Shown here one piece after another: positions 42,186 to 51,115 of a stretch of 64,000 nucleotides of DNA. The DNA is from Silanimonas sp044377035 (GTDB taxonomy: Bacteria; Pseudomonadota; Gammaproteobacteria; Xanthomonadales; Xanthomonadaceae): positions 73,160 through 137,159 of the forward strand of contig NZ_JBILJW010000008.1 in assembly GCF_044377035.1 (NCBI RefSeq), given 5' to 3'. How positions within the stretch are numbered: the first letter of the stretch is position 1; each line of letters opens with the position of its first letter. Under the pieces are notes generated by a model. The model was given only the letters and a program-made list of their open reading frames with translations, made no database searches and was not told where the DNA came from. A program made the translations under genes and the position numbers.

Positions 42186-43195
42186 GGCTGGCCGCCCGCC
42201 GGGGCCGCCCCTGCCGCCTTGGCGTCGCGAATGGCCTTCAGGATGGCTGGGCTGATGCCCTGCTCCGCCTCGAGACGGGCGAGCACCCGACGGCCGACTT
42301 CGCGGAAGTATTCGGCGTCGGTCGGCGTCGGCGTCACGACGGTGAGACCCTGCTTCTTCATCGCCTCGAGCGCCGCGACGTCGTCGCGGCGGATCGTCTG
42401 GTCGACCCGTGCGGACGCCGCCTTGAAGATGCGGTCGACGATGGCCTGGTCGGCGGGGGCGATGCGCGCCCACGCGCGCTGGTCGACGACGATGAAGCCC
42501 ACCACGTAGACCAGCGGCAGGTCGTAGAGCGACTTCAGGCGGCCATGCCACTGCAAGGCCACCGTCCCGGCCGGCGTGTTCGCCACCATGTCGACCATGC
42601 CGGTCTGCAGGCTGGTGAAGACGTCACCGATCGGCAGCGGAATCGGGCTGGCGCCGCCCTCGCGGAAGGTCATCTCGGCGATGGCGTCGTTCTGCGGCAC
42701 CCACAGCTTGGCGCGGCGGACATCCTCGACGCCGGCCATCGGCTTGGCGCTCATCAGGTAAGCGAAGCCCACGCCCGATGCACCGAGCATGTGGAAACCG
42801 CGCTCGGCGAAGCCGGAGGCCAGCAGAGGATCGACCTTCGGCCGCACGCGGTCGATTTCCGCCCAGTTCGCGAACATGAAGGGCAGCGTGTAGACGGGCG
42901 CGTCCGGGTAGACCAGCGACAGCTCGCTCGAGGTGAGCACCCCACCCTGCAGCTGGCCGCCCTGGCGGATGCGGCGCAGCACGGCCTGGTCATTGCCCAT
43001 CACGCCGCCAGGGAAATAGCGGATCTCCACGCGGCCGCCGGTCTCGGCCTTCACCTGCTCGGCGGCCGCACGCAGCTCGCGCATCCACGGCGAACCGTCG
43101 GGGGCCAGCGTGGCGAGGCGCAGGGTCTGGGTCTGGGCGAACAGCGCCGGGGCGAGCGCCAGCAGCAGGATCGGGAGCAGGAAACGACGGATCAT
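42182..43195 (-). CDS. TRAP transporter substrate-binding protein (DctP type)
   Basis: 337 residues. The signal peptide MIRRFLLPILLLALAPALFA precedes a DctP/TRAP-type binding domain: LRLATLAPDGSPWMRELRAAAEQVKAETGGRVEIRYFPGGVMGND is the classic first strand-helix unit, and IPLPIGDVFTSLQTGMVDMVANTPA contains the cleft region. The usual substrate-anchoring arginine position is not clear here. The ligand may therefore not be a C4-dicarboxylate; TatT-associated systems are thought to handle hydrophobic ligands. It lies 14 bases after tatT. Confidence 0.9.
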   Translation of the reverse strand: MIRRFLLPILLLALAPALFAQTQTLRLATLAPDGSPWMRELRAAAEQVKAETGGRVEIRYFPGGVMGNDQAVLRRIRQGGQLQGGVLTSSELSLVYPDAPVYTLPFMFANWAEIDRVRPKVDPLLASGFAERGFHMLGASGVGFAYLMSAKPMAGVEDVRRAKLWVPQNDAIAEMTFREGGASPIPLPIGDVFTSLQTGMVDMVANTPAGTVALQWHGRLKSLYDLPLVYVVGFIVVDQRAWARIAPADQAIVDRIFKAASARVDQTIRRDDVAALEAMKKQGLTVVTPTPTDAEYFREVGRRVLARLEAEQGISPAILKAIRDAKAAGAAPAGGQP

Positions 43196-43209
43196 CGGGG
43201 GGGCGTCCT

Positions 43210-44103
43210 TCAGAAATAGTCCTTGCCGGACTCCAGCAGCGCCTTCGCGCGCACCTGGGCCAGCGTGTTCATCAGCGTGTAGCGCGGCGCCTTCGGGTCG
43301 GCGGCCAGCACCTCGTTCAACAGGCGGTCGTGCAGGGCCTGGTCGAAGACCAGGCGCGCGTGGAATTCCGCCATCAGCGTCTTGGCGTACAGATTGCGCC
43401 CTTCCGAGGCGTCGATCGCCTGCTGGAAGTAAGCCTTGCCCAGCTCGGGCTTGCCGCCGACGGCCTCGGGCCGAAGCGAGTTCAGGACGCCGAGGTAGAC
43501 CAGCGGCAGCCCGCCGTCGTGGTTCGGATCGATGGCGACCACCCGCTGGAGCAGGGCCTCCACCTTGGGCAGGTCGGCCACCGCGCCCCAGTCGTCGCGG
43601 TTCGCCTGGATGTAACCGGCCCAGGCCGCGGCGAGCCCATACATCAGGCCGATGCGCTCGTCGCCCACGCCCTTGAGCGCAGCGGCGAAGTCGTCCGGGT
43701 TGCCTTCGAGCGTCGCGCAGAGCGCGTCTTCCTCGAGGCAGGTGGCGCGCTTGGCGTAGGCGAGCGCCTTGGCGGCCAGGCGCTGGGCGCGCGCGGTATC
43801 AGAACCCGTGAAGTTGCCCGCGTAAGCGCCGTTGAGATTCGACGCTGCAAGCAGGGTGCCGACGTTTTCGGGGTCGCCTTCCAGCAGGCCGTCGAGCAGC
43901 AGCAGGTAAGCCGGGAGACCGTCGCGGACGGTGGACGGGTCGTCGGCATTCAGCACCGCGCTGCCGAGGTTATCCGCGAGGCGCTGCGTCGCATTGCCGA
44001 CGATCGAGGCGCAACCGGTAGCGAGGACGGCCAGCAGCGCAAGCACCGCCTTGCGCAGAGCAGCGGAGCGGGATTCGGCGAAGCGGGGGCACGGTGCGGT
44101 CAT
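43210..44103 (-). CDS. TRAP-associated lipoprotein TatT
   Basis: 297-residue outer or periplasmic lipoprotein: the signal peptide ends in LLAVLATGC (lipobox), followed by helical TPR-like repeats (AYLLLLDGLLEGDPENVGTLLAASNLNGAYA, AQRLAAKALAYAKRATCLEED, YFQQAIDASEGRNLYAKTLMAEFHAR) and the LQRVVAIDPNHDGGLPLVYLG block. This is the TatT family, first described in Treponema pallidum, where it forms a trimer that docks the TRAP binding protein. Here it precedes dctP directly, supporting the same partnership. Confidence 0.85.
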   Translation of the reverse strand: MTAPCPRFAESRSAALRKAVLALLAVLATGCASIVGNATQRLADNLGSAVLNADDPSTVRDGLPAYLLLLDGLLEGDPENVGTLLAASNLNGAYAGNFTGSDTARAQRLAAKALAYAKRATCLEEDALCATLEGNPDDFAAALKGVGDERIGLMYGLAAAWAGYIQANRDDWGAVADLPKVEALLQRVVAIDPNHDGGLPLVYLGVLNSLRPEAVGGKPELGKAYFQQAIDASEGRNLYAKTLMAEFHARLVFDQALHDRLLNEVLAADPKAPRYTLMNTLAQVRAKALLESGKDYF

Positions 44104-44112
44104 TCGGCCAGC

Positions 44113-45003
44113 CTATCGGGCGTAGGTGTAAAGCTCGTGACCGGGGCGATCGGCCGCATCGGCGGCTTCGATGGTGTTCTGCATCAGGGTGGCCACCGTC
44201 ATCGGCCCCACGCCGCCAGGCACCGGGGTGATCCAGCTCGCGCGCTCGCGCGCCACGTCGAACCCGACGTCGCCGACGAGGCGCCCGTCGTCCATCCGGT
44301 TGATGCCGACATCGATGACGACCGCGCCGGGCTTCACCCACTCGCCGGGCACGATGCCCGGACGACCGACGGCAACGACGAGGATGTCGGCCTGTTCGAT
44401 CTGCCGCTGCAGCACCTCGCGCGGCGTGAACTTGTGGCAGGCGGTGACGGTGCAGCCCGCGATCATCAGCTCGAGCACCATCGGGCGGCCGACGTGGTTG
44501 CTCACGCCGACGACGACGGCATTCGCTCCGCGCACCGGCCGGTCGGCATAACCCAGCAGCGTGGTGATGCCGCGAGGCGTGCACGGGCGAAGGCCGAACT
44601 GCCGCAGCGCGAGGCGGCCGACGTTCTCCGGATGGAAGCCGTCGACGTCCTTGCGCGGATCGATACGCTGGATGATCTCGCGGCCGTCGCGGCCGCCGGG
44701 CAGCGGCAGCTGAAGCAGGATGCCGTGGATGGTGGGATCGGCGTTGAGACGGTCGATCAGGGCAACGAGCTCGGTGTCGCTGGTGTCGGCCGGCAGGTCG
44801 AAGTCATGCGCCTCGATGCCCACCTTCAGGCAGGCGCGCCGCTTGTTGCGCACGTACACCGCCGACGCCGGATCGTCGCCCACCAGGACCACCGCAAGGC
44901 CCGGCCGCGACTGGCCGGCGGAAAGCCGGGCCTGCACGCGGGCGGCGAGATCATCGAGCAAGCGGTCGGCGATGCCTTTGCCGTCGAGCAGGCGCGCACT
45001 CAT
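44113..45003 (-). CDS. folD: Bifunctional methylene-THF dehydrogenase/cyclohydrolase
   Basis: 296 residues; interconverts 5,10-methylene-, methenyl- and 10-formyl-tetrahydrofolate. The catalytic YVRNKRRACLKVGI (Tyr/Lys), ILLQLPLPGG, the DVDGFHPENVGRL substrate loop, VVGVSNHVGRPM (dinucleotide loop, where S/R more commonly stands for N/H) and the C-terminal TPVPGGVGPMTVATLMQNT are all present. It is the first gene of a minus-strand run leading into tatT and the TRAP operon with only nine bases between. Confidence 0.95.
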   Translation of the reverse strand: MSARLLDGKGIADRLLDDLAARVQARLSAGQSRPGLAVVLVGDDPASAVYVRNKRRACLKVGIEAHDFDLPADTSDTELVALIDRLNADPTIHGILLQLPLPGGRDGREIIQRIDPRKDVDGFHPENVGRLALRQFGLRPCTPRGITTLLGYADRPVRGANAVVVGVSNHVGRPMVLELMIAGCTVTACHKFTPREVLQRQIEQADILVVAVGRPGIVPGEWVKPGAVVIDVGINRMDDGRLVGDVGFDVARERASWITPVPGGVGPMTVATLMQNTIEAADAADRPGHELYTYAR

Positions 45004-45060
45004 CGGAGGTTCGGGTCCGTGCTGGAAAGCGGCGGATTATCGCATGCCACCTTCACGCCG

Positions 45061-46851
45061 TTAGCGCGAAGCGCAAAAGGTCTCGATCGCGGCGTAGCCG
45101 TCGAAGACGGCGTGCGTGCCGCAACCCGGGCAGTCGGGATCCGCCTCGAGCGCCAATTCGCGGAAGCGCATGCCGAGCGCGTCGACGGTGAGCAGGCGCC
45201 CGACCAGCGGATCACCGATGCCCAGCAGCAGCTTCAGCGCCTCGGTGGCCTGCAGCATCCCGATCAGCCCCGGCAGCACGCCCAGCACCCCGGCCTCGGC
45301 GCAGTTCGGCGCGGCGTCCGCGCCCGGCGGCTCCGGGAACAGGCAGCGATAGCAGGGCGCCCTGCCCCGCTGGCGGCCGGCGTCGAACACCGACACCTGG
45401 CCCGTGAAGCGTTCCACCGCGCCGCACACCAACGGCAGCGCCAACTCGCGGCAGGCGGCGTCGACGAGGTAGCGCGTGGCGAAGTTGTCGCTGCCGTCGA
45501 TAACGACATCGGCGCCACGTAGCAGGGCCTCGACGTTCTCCGGCGCCAACCGTGCCTGCACGCCGTCCACGCGCAGGCGGGGATTCAATGCCAGCAGCCT
45601 CTCGCGGGCCGAGACCACCTTCGCCGAGCCGACGGCAGCGTCGGTGTGCAGGATCTGGCGCTGCAGGTTGCTGCGCTCGACCCGGTCGTCGTCGACCAGA
45701 ACGAGCGTGCCCACGCCCGCGGCCGCGAGGTAGAACGCCGCTGGCGAACCGAGCCCGCCGGCGCCCACCACCACCACGCGCGAGGCCATCAGGCGCTGCT
45801 GGCCTGCGGCACCGACCTGGGCCAAGCGGAGGTGGCGGTCGTAGCGCGCGAGCGCATCGGCGTCGAAGGCCGGGGTGACCGCGGAAGCACCTCCAGACGC
45901 GAGGGGGAATCCGGCGGACCGCCAAGCGTCGAAACCACCGCGGACGCTGGCCACGTCGACGACTCCCCGCCCACGCAGCAGCGCCGCCGCGCGCTGCGAC
46001 CGTTGGCCGCGCGCACAGATCAGCACCAGCGGAGCACCGTCCACAGGAAGCGCGGCGCCACTGCCTTCCAGAGTCGAAAGCGGCAGCGGCCGCGCGCCGT
46101 CGGGCAAGCCGAGGGCATGTTCCTCGGCCTCGCGCACGTCGTAGAAGTGCGCACCCGCAGCCACGAGGGCCGCCACCTCGGCCACCTCGCACTCCGGCGG
46201 AAACGCGCTGGCCACGCCCTGCATGGCGTCGATCAGCGCCTCGCCGGTCACCGGCCACATCGCTTCAAGGCGCTCCGGATCGTCGGGCAACACCAGAAGC
46301 ACCGAGCGCGGGGCGCGCTCGCCGAATGGCGCGGCGATGGCACCGTCGATCAGGGCCGAGAGCCGGGAGGCACCTTCCCCAGTCGCCTCCGAGCACGCGA
46401 TGACGAGGTCGAAGGCCTGGGCCGCGTCGTGGAGGGCCGGTGCAGCGCGCTGCGGGTCGCCCGGCAGGATGGGCCAGGCGACGGGATCGAGGCCCATCGT
46501 CTGCAGCAAGGCCAGCAGGACCGGACGGGCGGCATCGTGGCGCTCGCCCGCGCCGAGCGCCTGCCCCGGCGGACGCAGGGCGTCACCGCTGCTGAAGACC
46601 GCGACGGTTGGCCGCCGTGCGCACGGCACCTCGGCGAGGCCGCGTGCGGCGAGCGCTCCAAGGTCGGCGGGACGCAGCCGATGCCCCGCAGGCAACGCAA
46701 CTCCGGAGCCCGCCGTGGCGGCGACGCCTTCCGCCAGCACGCGTCCCCGCGCGCGGGCCAGCGGCACGCGTTCGGCGTCGGTGCGGTGGGCAGCCCCCAA
46801 TCGCCGCAGCGACGAGGACAGCAAGGAAGGATCGACGGGCCGGGCGGCCAT
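45061..46851 (-). CDS. Fusion: degenerate MoeA-like + rhodanese + MoeB/ThiF adenylyltransferase
   Basis: 596-residue three-part protein. Residues ~1-210 resemble MoeA: ERVPLARARGRVLAEGV, LPAGHRLRPADLGALAARGLAEVPCARRPTVAVFSSGDAL. But the DNSAMDGYA region and all of MoeA domain II are missing. Residues ~215-320 are a rhodanese domain (FYDVREAEEHALGLPDG; active loop LICARGQRSQRAAALL with Cys). Residues ~325-596 are MoeB/ThiF: VVVVGAGGLGSPAAFYLAAAGVG, NLQRQILH, the catalytic-Cys block PNCAEAGVLGVLPG and zinc pairs CYRC and CPGC. It should adenylate a ubiquitin-like sulfur carrier (MoaD/ThiS). It starts 16 bases after der. Confidence 0.85.
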   Translation of the reverse strand: MAARPVDPSLLSSSLRRLGAAHRTDAERVPLARARGRVLAEGVAATAGSGVALPAGHRLRPADLGALAARGLAEVPCARRPTVAVFSSGDALRPPGQALGAGERHDAARPVLLALLQTMGLDPVAWPILPGDPQRAAPALHDAAQAFDLVIACSEATGEGASRLSALIDGAIAAPFGERAPRSVLLVLPDDPERLEAMWPVTGEALIDAMQGVASAFPPECEVAEVAALVAAGAHFYDVREAEEHALGLPDGARPLPLSTLEGSGAALPVDGAPLVLICARGQRSQRAAALLRGRGVVDVASVRGGFDAWRSAGFPLASGGASAVTPAFDADALARYDRHLRLAQVGAAGQQRLMASRVVVVGAGGLGSPAAFYLAAAGVGTLVLVDDDRVERSNLQRQILHTDAAVGSAKVVSARERLLALNPRLRVDGVQARLAPENVEALLRGADVVIDGSDNFATRYLVDAACRELALPLVCGAVERFTGQVSVFDAGRQRGRAPCYRCLFPEPPGADAAPNCAEAGVLGVLPGLIGMLQATEALKLLLGIGDPLVGRLLTVDALGMRFRELALEADPDCPGCGTHAVFDGYAAIETFCASR

Positions 46852-46866
46852 GGAACGGCCGCGCCG

Positions 46867-48264
46867 TCAGCGCTTCTTGGAGAAGCGCATCAGCCGGCGG
46901 CGCTTCGCCACCTGCCGCTCGGACAGCACGTTCTTCTTGCCCTCGTAAGGGTTGTCGCCCTCACGGAACTCGAACCTCACCGGCGTGCCGACCAGCTTGA
47001 AGCGCTTGCGGAAGAAGTTCTCGAGATAGCGCCGGTAGCTTTCCGGCAACCCTTTCAGGCGCGAGCCGTGGACGATGAAGGTCGGCGGCGTGCTGCCACC
47101 GGAGTGGCCATAGCGCATTTTGGGCGCATGGCCGCGCACCGACGGCGGCGGATTGCCTTCGTAGGCCACTTCCAAGGCGCGGTTGATCTCGCTGGTACCG
47201 AACGTCTTCGTCACCGAAGCGTGGGCGCGGTTCACGGCCTTGAACAACTCGCGCAGGCCGCTGCCGTGCAAGGCGGAGATGGTGATCCGCTCGGCCCACG
47301 GTGCGAACATGAGCTTGCGTTCGAGCAACACGCGGTTCTGCTCGCGCTCGTAGGTGCTCAGGCCGTCCCATTTGTTCACCGCGACGACGAGGCCGCGACC
47401 GGCTTCCAGCACGTGCCCGAGCACGGTCGCGTCCTGGTCGGTGATGCCTTCCGTGCCGTCCACCAGCACCACGGCGACCTGGCAGTGCTCGATCGACGCC
47501 AGCGTCTTGAAGGCGCTGAACTTCTCGACGGCCTCCTCGACCTTGCCGCGGCGCCGTAGGCCCGCGGTGTCGATCAGCCGATACAACTTGCCGTCGCGCT
47601 CGAGGTCGACGGCGATGGAATCCCGCGTGGTGCCCGGCACGTCGGAGGCGATCATCCGCTCTTCGCCGAGCATGCGGTTCACCAGCGTGCTCTTGCCGAC
47701 GTTCGGACGGCCGACGAAGGCGACGCGGATGCGCTGCGGATCGTCTTCCAGCACCGAGAGGTCGCGATCCGCCGGCAGCCGGGACTGCACGAGCTCGACG
47801 AGATCCGGCACGCCACGCTGGTGGGACGCTGCGAGTGGGAGTGCATCCGCGATGCCGAACTTCGCGAACTCCGCCATGCAGTCGGACTCGTCGAGTCCAT
47901 CGGTTTTGTTGACGGCCAGAACCAGCGGTTTGCCGGTCTTGCGCAGCCAGCCGATGATCTCGCGATCGAGCGCGGCCAGCCCCTCGCGGGCATCCACGAC
48001 GAAAACGACGAGGTCCGCTTCCTCGACACCCGCGCGCGCTTGCTTGGCGGTGGCACCGGCGAGGCCGAACTCCTCGCCCGACAGACCGCCGGTGTCGACG
48101 ATGGCAAAGGGACGCGCCGGTTCCAACCGGCACACGCCGTAGTGGCGGTCACGCGTGACGCCGGGCTGGTCGTGGACGAGCGCGTCGCGCGTGCGCGTCA
48201 GTGCGTTGAACAGCGTGCTCTTGCCGACGTTCGGCCGACCGACCAGCGCGACAAGGGGCAGCAT
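46867..48264 (-). CDS. der: Ribosome-associated GTPase Der (EngA)
   Basis: 465 residues with two tandem GTPase domains and a C-terminal KH-like domain; needed for 50S assembly. G1 motifs GRPNVGKSTLFNAL and GRPNVGKSTLVNRM, G3 DTGGL and DTAGL, G4 NKTD and NKWD are all visible. The basic tail (SERQVAKRRRLMRFSKKR) is typical. Starts four bases after bamB. Confidence 0.97.
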   Translation of the reverse strand: MLPLVALVGRPNVGKSTLFNALTRTRDALVHDQPGVTRDRHYGVCRLEPARPFAIVDTGGLSGEEFGLAGATAKQARAGVEEADLVVFVVDAREGLAALDREIIGWLRKTGKPLVLAVNKTDGLDESDCMAEFAKFGIADALPLAASHQRGVPDLVELVQSRLPADRDLSVLEDDPQRIRVAFVGRPNVGKSTLVNRMLGEERMIASDVPGTTRDSIAVDLERDGKLYRLIDTAGLRRRGKVEEAVEKFSAFKTLASIEHCQVAVVLVDGTEGITDQDATVLGHVLEAGRGLVVAVNKWDGLSTYEREQNRVLLERKLMFAPWAERITISALHGSGLRELFKAVNRAHASVTKTFGTSEINRALEVAYEGNPPPSVRGHAPKMRYGHSGGSTPPTFIVHGSRLKGLPESYRRYLENFFRKRFKLVGTPVRFEFREGDNPYEGKKNVLSERQVAKRRRLMRFSKKR

Positions 48265-48268
48265 GCGA

Positions 48269-49486
48269 TTACTCGACGACGCGATAGGCCGCGAGGCGGC
48301 CTTCGTCGGTCACGGCGACGACCGTGCCCGTCGGCGTGACGATGGGCGTGGCGATGATGCGCGCATCACCCACGCGCTCGCGTGCGATGAACGAGCCGGT
48401 GCGCGGGTCGAACCAGTGCAGGTAGCCTTCGAGGTCACCGACGACGGCGTAGGTGCCGGCGAGCACGGGGCCGGTGGGCTGGCGGCGGATCAGGGCTTCC
48501 TGGCGCCAGAGGGCGCTGCCGCTCGCGCGATCGAGCGACCACAGCGTGCCGCCCTTGTCGGCCACGAGGACGCCATCGGCCGTGAGATCGATGCTGTTGG
48601 CGCCGCCGTTGTCGCGCGTCCAGGCGATCTGGCCCGAGGAAATCGCAATCGCCGCGGTGATCCCGCGGACACTGCTGGCATACACCGCATCGGCGCCGAC
48701 GGCGAGGTCGCCGTCGATGTCGACGAGGCGGTCCAGCTCGCTGCGGCCTTCCGGCTCGGCGACGGGCGCTTCCCAGACCGGGAGGCCGTCATCGGGACGA
48801 AGCGCCACGACCGTGCCGTCGTCGTTGCCGACGAGGATCAGGCCCGCGGCGGCCAGCGGCGTGCTGGCACCGCGCGAGCTCAGGGTCGGAATGGCCCGGT
48901 CGAACGCCCAGCGCTGCTTGCCGTCCGCCGCATTCAGGCCGAACACCCGCCCATCCTGCGACCGCACCACCACCAGACCGTTGGCGATCAACGGCATGGC
49001 GAGCACTTCGGCCGACGCCTGCGCTTCCCAGCGCGGCTCGCCGCTGTCGGCGGACACCGCGAACACCGTGCCGCTGCGGCCGGCGACGACCACGAGGCCC
49101 TCGCCGACGCCGACGGAAGACTGCAGCCCGCCTTCGCGGACGCCGCTCTCCCACAGGCGCCAGCCGCGGCTGTTCGAAAGCGCCTCGAGATCGCGCTCCC
49201 AGCGCTCGTCGCCGGTTTCGACGTCGATGGCGCGAAGGTCGCCGCCATCGGCGACGACGTACAGGGTGCTGCCGTCGAAGCCGGGACGCTGGCGGAAGCC
49301 GAGGCTACCCTCGCCATCACCGAGCGATTCCGACCAAAGCTTCTCGACCTCGCGGGCGCCTTCGATCTCAACGAGCTTGGTCGGATCGGTGGACTTCGCC
49401 TTGTCGGTGCGGAACCAGTCGCGGACGGTGGTGCAGCCCGGGAGGACGAGCGCGGCGACGATGGCCAGGCCGAGGAGCTTGCGCAT
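48269..49486 (-). CDS. bamB: Outer membrane assembly lipoprotein BamB
   Basis: 405-residue lipoprotein of the BAM complex. The signal peptide MRKLLGLAIVAALVLPGC has a lipobox (LPGC). The mature part is an eight-bladed PQQ-type propeller: AIDVETGDERWERDLEAL, FAVSADSGEPRWEAQASA, GLNAADGKQRWAFDRA, ALRPDDGLPVWEAPV and SLDRASGSALWRQEAL. The LEIGAREVEKLW-like region before the propeller is also as in BamB. It starts four bases after yfgM. Confidence 0.94.
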   Translation of the reverse strand: MRKLLGLAIVAALVLPGCTTVRDWFRTDKAKSTDPTKLVEIEGAREVEKLWSESLGDGEGSLGFRQRPGFDGSTLYVVADGGDLRAIDVETGDERWERDLEALSNSRGWRLWESGVREGGLQSSVGVGEGLVVVAGRSGTVFAVSADSGEPRWEAQASAEVLAMPLIANGLVVVRSQDGRVFGLNAADGKQRWAFDRAIPTLSSRGASTPLAAAGLILVGNDDGTVVALRPDDGLPVWEAPVAEPEGRSELDRLVDIDGDLAVGADAVYASSVRGITAAIAISSGQIAWTRDNGGANSIDLTADGVLVADKGGTLWSLDRASGSALWRQEALIRRQPTGPVLAGTYAVVGDLEGYLHWFDPRTGSFIARERVGDARIIATPIVTPTGTVVAVTDEGRLAAYRVVE

Positions 49487-49489
49487 GGA

Positions 49490-50140
49490 TCAGGCTTCCG
49501 GTGTCGTGGAGCCGCCGGTATCGGCGAGCTTGAGTTCGAGGAGGACACGCGTCGGCGAGGCGACGTCGGTGCCCGTCAGGGCCTTCTGGTAGGCATCGCG
49601 GGCGTCATCGCGCTTGCCCTGTGCGGCAAGGGCGTCACCGCGAAGCTCGTCGCGGAGCGCGGCGTAGCCGTCGAGATCGATGCCCTCGAGGCGCGCCAGC
49701 GCGGCGTCGTGGCGACCGAGCACCAGCTCCGCACGGGCGGCGCGCAGCAGGATCAGCTGGCGCAGCGTTTCATCGCGAGTGGTCGGCAGCGCGCCTTCGA
49801 GCGCCTTGAGGGCGTCCTCGGCCTTGTCCTCGTTGACGAGGGCGGCGCTGCGACGCAGGGCCGCGAGCGCGGGATACGGCGTCTCGGCGTAGTTGGCCGT
49901 CAGCGATGCGGCAAGACCGGCTGCCTGTTCGGCTTCGCCGGCTTCCTGCGCGGTGAGGAAGCTCTCGAACTGCTTGGCGGCTTCGAGCTTCTGCGCATCC
50001 TGCCGGCCCTGCCAAGTCTGGAAGCCGACGATGGCAGCGAGGCCGATCGCGATGCCGCCCAGCACGGAGCCGCCGTTGTCACGAAGCCACTTGCGGACGC
50101 GTTCGCCCTGTTCGTATTCGTCGATCTGGTCGTTGGACAT
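49490..50140 (-). CDS. yfgM: YfgM/ancillary SecYEG translocon subunit-type TPR protein
   Basis: 216-residue membrane-anchored TPR protein: a short cytoplasmic N-terminus (SNDQIDEYEQGERVRKWLRDN), one span (GGSVLGGIAIGLAAIVGFQTW) and a periplasmic TPR-like helical region (AGLAASLTANYAETPYPALAALRRSAALV, ALARLEGIDLDGYAALRDELRGDAL). YfgM associates with SecYEG and PpiD in E. coli. It immediately precedes bamB and der as in most gammaproteobacteria. Confidence 0.9.
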   Translation of the reverse strand: MSNDQIDEYEQGERVRKWLRDNGGSVLGGIAIGLAAIVGFQTWQGRQDAQKLEAAKQFESFLTAQEAGEAEQAAGLAASLTANYAETPYPALAALRRSAALVNEDKAEDALKALEGALPTTRDETLRQLILLRAARAELVLGRHDAALARLEGIDLDGYAALRDELRGDALAAQGKRDDARDAYQKALTGTDVASPTRVLLELKLADTGGSTTPEA

Positions 50141-50197
50141 GAGCCGTCACCGCGGCAATCGCGGCTTGTCAGGGGATGGGGCGAGGCCCCCGCGGCT

Positions 50198-51115
50198 TCA
50201 ACGCGCGACGGCCTCGATCGAGCCGTCGGAGGATAGCGCAAAGCGGGCGACGTTCGCGGCGCGCACCGTGTCCAGATTCACGCGCGAGCCATTCAGCATG
50301 ACCTCCGTCGCCTCGACATTGCCGATCGTGACCCGACCGATGTCGGCGGCGGCAAAACGGCGCGCTTCCCCATCGCGGGCGAGCGCGCGCTCGACCACGC
50401 CGCCGTCGCGCCCGAAGACCTCGATCCAGCTGTCGCCGGTGAATCGCAGTTCGAGCTGCGGGGCCGATGGCAGCACGCCAGCCAGACTCGCCGACACCGG
50501 GGTGGGGCCTGACGACGCGGACGGTGATTCGACGGGCTGGTCGGTCGGCGCCGAAGCGGCGACGGCCTCGGTGCCGGGGATGCCGACCGGAACGACGGCG
50601 TCGCCGTCATCGGCCAAGGCCGATTCGTCCGTCGTGGACGGCGCTGCAATGGCGGGAGACGGCACCACCGCCCTCGGGGCCGGCGCAACGATTTCGGTGG
50701 GCACCGGATCGAGAGGGCGGTACTCGGCCGGACCGGAGGCGGTCCGCGACAGTGCGAGGTACACGAGCGGCAGGACGAGAAGGCTGCCTCCAACGTAGGC
50801 CGCGTTGCGCATCGACACGTCGGCGATGCGGCCCATGCGGGACACGGACACCTGCGGACGGAGGACCGGAGCCTCGACGCGCTGGACGACCTCGTCGAGA
50901 TCAACACTCACGCCCAGGCGGCTGGCATAGCGGCCGACGAGATGACGGGCGAACACCGGCGCGCCGAGACGCGCCCAGTCGCCGCGCTCGATGCCCTCGA
51001 GCACCGCACGGGGATTCTTGAGTTCACGCGCCAGCGCTTCGATCTCGAGGCCTTGCTGGAGGCGCGCGGCCTTGAGGCGCGCGGCGATGCCGTGGTTCTG
51101 GTCCGAAGTGCTCAC
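50198..51115 (-). CDS. rodZ: RodZ-like cytoskeleton protein
   Basis: 305 residues. A cytoplasmic Xre-type HTH (GIAARLKAARLQQGLEIEALARELKNPRAVLEGIERGDWARLGAPVFARHLVGRYA) is followed by one span (AAYVGGSLLVLPLVYLALS), a long Pro/Ala/Ser-rich periplasmic linker and the DUF4115 domain (LELRFTGDSWIEVFGRDG ... VTIGNVEATEVMLNGSRVNL). RodZ links MreB filaments to the cell-wall elongation machinery. The start is GTG 51115, overlapping the pilF stop (GTGA). Confidence 0.9.
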   Translation of the reverse strand: MSTSDQNHGIAARLKAARLQQGLEIEALARELKNPRAVLEGIERGDWARLGAPVFARHLVGRYASRLGVSVDLDEVVQRVEAPVLRPQVSVSRMGRIADVSMRNAAYVGGSLLVLPLVYLALSRTASGPAEYRPLDPVPTEIVAPAPRAVVPSPAIAAPSTTDESALADDGDAVVPVGIPGTEAVAASAPTDQPVESPSASSGPTPVSASLAGVLPSAPQLELRFTGDSWIEVFGRDGGVVERALARDGEARRFAAADIGRVTIGNVEATEVMLNGSRVNLDTVRAANVARFALSSDGSIEAVAR

